Positions 62,798 through 64,000 of a stretch of DNA of 64,000 nucleotides are shown piece after piece; the stretch's first letter is position 1; each line of letters starts with the position of its first letter. Origin of the DNA: Myxococcales bacterium (GTDB lineage Bacteria; Myxococcota_A; UBA9160; UBA4427); the NCBI GenBank assembly GCA_012959805.1, contig DUCN01000042.1, forward strand, positions 248,242-312,241. The letters run 5' to 3'. The translations under genes and the position numbers were made by a program. The notes below the pieces were generated by a model, which did not search any database, was not told where the DNA came from, and saw only the letters and a program-made list of their open reading frames with translations.

Positions 62798-62829
62798 CCC
62801 TGAGAGTGTTGAATCCAGCACTCTCAGGG
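62798..62829. terminator. Hairpin after the amt remnant
   Basis: CCCTGAGAGTG and CACTCTCAGGG form a perfect 11-bp stem with a 10-base loop (extendable by a G-U and an A-U pair). It begins 29 bases after the amt stop codon. It fits a terminator of the former amt gene, although only a weak T-rich stretch follows. It also lies within about 30 bases of the point where base composition changes. Confidence 0.6.
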
Positions 62830-63704
62830 CTGCGCTTTCATCAATTCAATCTGTCTCAATTCTGTCCCAGTTTTAGCTGTGGTCGACGAGCAGCATACCC
62901 CTGCCAACAGCCTCTACAGAGCCTGTACCTGCCGAGTTTGGACCCCTCCATTAGCGCAAATTCAGCGTTTCCAGTTCTCCAATTCCTGTCTGAGCTGCTC
63001 CCAGCGATCACGAGACAATACAGGCGCTTTTTGTGTCGTTTTCGCCTCATTTTATACGAAAACAATTCAAAAAAGATTCCGAAAAACCGAGTCTCCACGT
63101 CTAAATAGGTGTGTAGGAAGCGATATACGAAGGCTCCATATTCCACCAGCCGTCAGCAGCAGTTTCCGCTGCGCATTCAAAAGCCAAAGCCTGATGAGGG
63201 TGATTCCTGAAGAGAGTTCAGGATGCGAGTGCAAAAGGAAGTTTCCAAAGAGGTAAAGAGAATCGGCATCGCCTCTCTAAAAACGATTCGCGAGTCCCAG
63301 AGTCACAAACGCTTGAGAAGAACCAACAAAGGGACACACGCACCGATAGGACATGGACGAAAGCGCCATGAGTCAGGATTCGTCGCGGTAGGTAGTGATG
63401 CCAAGAATCCTGTAGATATTCACAGACCTTTGAAGCAGAGGGTAAAGCGTCACGAAGTTCCCACGCTGCCCATTCAGAACGTTGAATGGTTCCTCTTCAC
63501 TACTTGTTCCCGAAATGACGCGTTAGACGCAGAATTCGGATGCAGCTGTTCCTTTGACGGGACAGTTGCATCCAAAACTCGACGTTGCCGCAATCTTATA
63601 AATACCTAAAGAAACAACATTGAATACAAACATTGATGTAGCGAACGAAGTGAGCCTGTGAGCAACGCGAACAGAACATCAACGAAAGAAAGAGAGCCAG
63701 CCGA
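62830..63704. other. AT-richer segment without a convincing gene
   Basis: This 875-bp stretch differs in look from the rest of the window: A-rich runs, few GC-rich codons, no long clean frame. A 128-codon frame at 63223-63609 starts at ATG but has no motif and Arg/Lys/His-rich composition; I do not accept it. On the minus strand, a short frame ending near 62966 would encode SRDRWEQLRQELENWKR, like the tail of a coiled-coil protein, but it has no start. TATAAA at 63597-63602 could be a -10 element for the small genes downstream, without a matching -35. No integrase, tRNA or clear attachment site is visible. Confidence 0.5.
63538..63573. promoter_or_regulatory. Near-perfect 12-base inverted repeat in the AT-richer segment
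   Basis: GGATGCAGCTGT and ACAGTTGCATCC pair at 11 of 12 positions (the exception can form G-U in RNA), with a 12-base loop. It lies about 130 bases upstream of the first small gene of the right-hand segment. It may be an operator or RNA structure of the acquired element. Confidence 0.45.
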
Positions 63705-63842
63705 ATGACACCAGACAAAAGAGCCCTTCAAGAACTTAGAAAGAACATCGAAAACTTATCCAAATCAATCGACAATCAAGCCAGAGTCTTTTCCATTGCC
63801 TTGAAGTCCATCGTCAAAGTTCTAGACCAGTCGATCAAATGA
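63705..63842 (+). CDS. Small coiled-coil protein (45 aa)
   Basis: A 45-residue open frame that starts at ATG after an A/G-rich leader (AAAGAAAGAGAG) and ends in TGA overlapping the next gene's ATG (ATGA). The predicted product (MTPDKRALQELRKNIENLSK and onward) is a single amphipathic helix with Leu/Ile/Val at heptad-like positions, so a small coiled coil is likely. No family is recognised. Codon use is clearly more AT-rich than upstream genes. Coupling to the next gene and the leader support real coding. Such small genes are usual in prophages and plasmid-like elements. Confidence 0.6.
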   Translation: MTPDKRALQELRKNIENLSKSIDNQARVFSIALKSIVKVLDQSIK

Positions 63843-64000
63843 TGAGCCTTCCCCATTCCTTGAATCCACCAGAAAGTGAGACCCCAGAAATGCCACCAGC
63901 ATCAAAATCAAAGAAGAAAGCCGAAGACACCTTTTCCGAAGTCGAAGAGCATAAAGCGAATCGCCTTCTCAAAGAGTTCCATCAGCGATCACAAATGCTT
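63839..64000 (+). CDS. Hypothetical protein, partial at the right edge
   Basis: The frame starts at ATG (with a second ATG immediately after) overlapping the stop of the 45-residue gene, and stays open for all 54 codons to the window end. The visible sequence is polar and charged: a Pro/Ser/Glu-rich start, then KSKKKAEDTFSEVEEHKANR and a helix LLKEFHQRSQML. No domain can be assigned. Composition matches the small gene before it and not the rest of the window. Confidence 0.55.
   Translation, partial: MMSLPHSLNPPESETPEMPPASKSKKKAEDTFSEVEEHKANRLLKEFHQRSQML

Noticed and set aside
62798..62829. tRNA T-arm-like sequence (TTGAATCC within a stem)
   Set aside because: The stem is 11 bp with a 10-base loop and no acceptor, D or anticodon arms can be drawn around it.
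63520..63573. Integron attC site (GTTAGAC next to an inverted repeat)
   Set aside because: The core site lies on the wrong side of the hairpin and no matching partner core or integron integrase is visible.
63223..63609. 128-codon open frame in the AT-richer segment
   Set aside because: Arg/Lys/His-rich, motif-free, weak start context, and contains the stem-loop near 63.55 kb.

Overview
The window reads as a contiguous piece of a high-GC, Gram-negative bacterial chromosome. It carries an alternative complex III (act) operon, a nearly complete o-succinylbenzoate-route menaquinone (men) operon, a full RecBCD set, biosynthetic arginine decarboxylase, class I fumarase, a tail-specific protease and many predicted lipoproteins. 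This suits a respiring member of the former Deltaproteobacteria and relatives (Myxococcota, Desulfobacterota_B or Binatota-like). The lineage is an inference; no rRNA, tRNA or marker set is visible to settle it.

Layout. 1-4.7 kb (minus): actA-actB-actC, running off the left edge. 5.2-7.9 kb (plus): two acyl-CoA dehydrogenases and a Trm112-like protein. 7.9-10.4 kb (minus): a PAC2 protein and an OmpR-type two-component pair. 10.6-12 kb (plus): nucleoside phosphorylase and a GNAT enzyme. 12-13.4 kb (minus): an FG-GAP lipoprotein. 13.7-17.7 kb (plus): hisS-speA-xth. 17.7-20.3 kb (minus): a rhomboid-like domain without catalytic residues, fused to helical repeats. 20.4-22.8 kb (plus): a PHP-domain lipoprotein. 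22.8-23.6 kb (minus): a YfiR homologue next to a truncated CHASE8 membrane protein. 23.8-28.4 kb: glycosyltransferase, asnS, and the ribosome-assembly GTPases RbgA and RsgA. 27.4-41.5 kb (minus): one long run of SDR, aminotransferase, beta-propeller lipoprotein, NTF2-like protein, recC, recB, recD, rsgA. 41.6-43.1 kb (plus): glutamine amidotransferase and plsC. 43.1-52.6 kb (minus): merR-menG-menF-menD-menH-menA-menC-menE, mostly with 4-bp overlaps. 52.8-57 kb: PilZ, a second glutamine amidotransferase, a TrmH-type methyltransferase and fumarase. 57.3-62.8 kb (plus): prc, a small Cys protein, a shortened HDOD protein, a glutaredoxin/A-type/rhodanese fusion, bolA, and a 3' remnant of an ammonium transporter gene. 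62.8-64 kb is visibly AT-richer, has about 0.9 kb without a convincing gene, and ends in two tiny translationally coupled genes, as at the edge of an acquired element.

How it works together. The men operon makes the quinone that the act complex would oxidise, so both ends of the window serve a menaquinone respiratory chain, with fumarase in the TCA cycle. RecBCD, ExoIII and two GTPases are housekeeping functions. Grx-BolA adjacency points to iron-sulfur or iron handling.

The least ordinary signals are: (1) an octamer, CGCCTAAC, found 13 times, 11 on the plus strand whatever the gene direction, beside a recBCD locus; (2) a 13-bp repeat present in tandem both in an intergenic gap and, inverted, inside a nearby coding sequence; (3) several domain-reduced signalling or membrane proteins (rhomboid, YfiN-like, HDOD); (4) the compositional break at the right edge next to a broken amt gene. 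No CRISPR array, rRNA, tRNA, insertion sequence or integrase was found.
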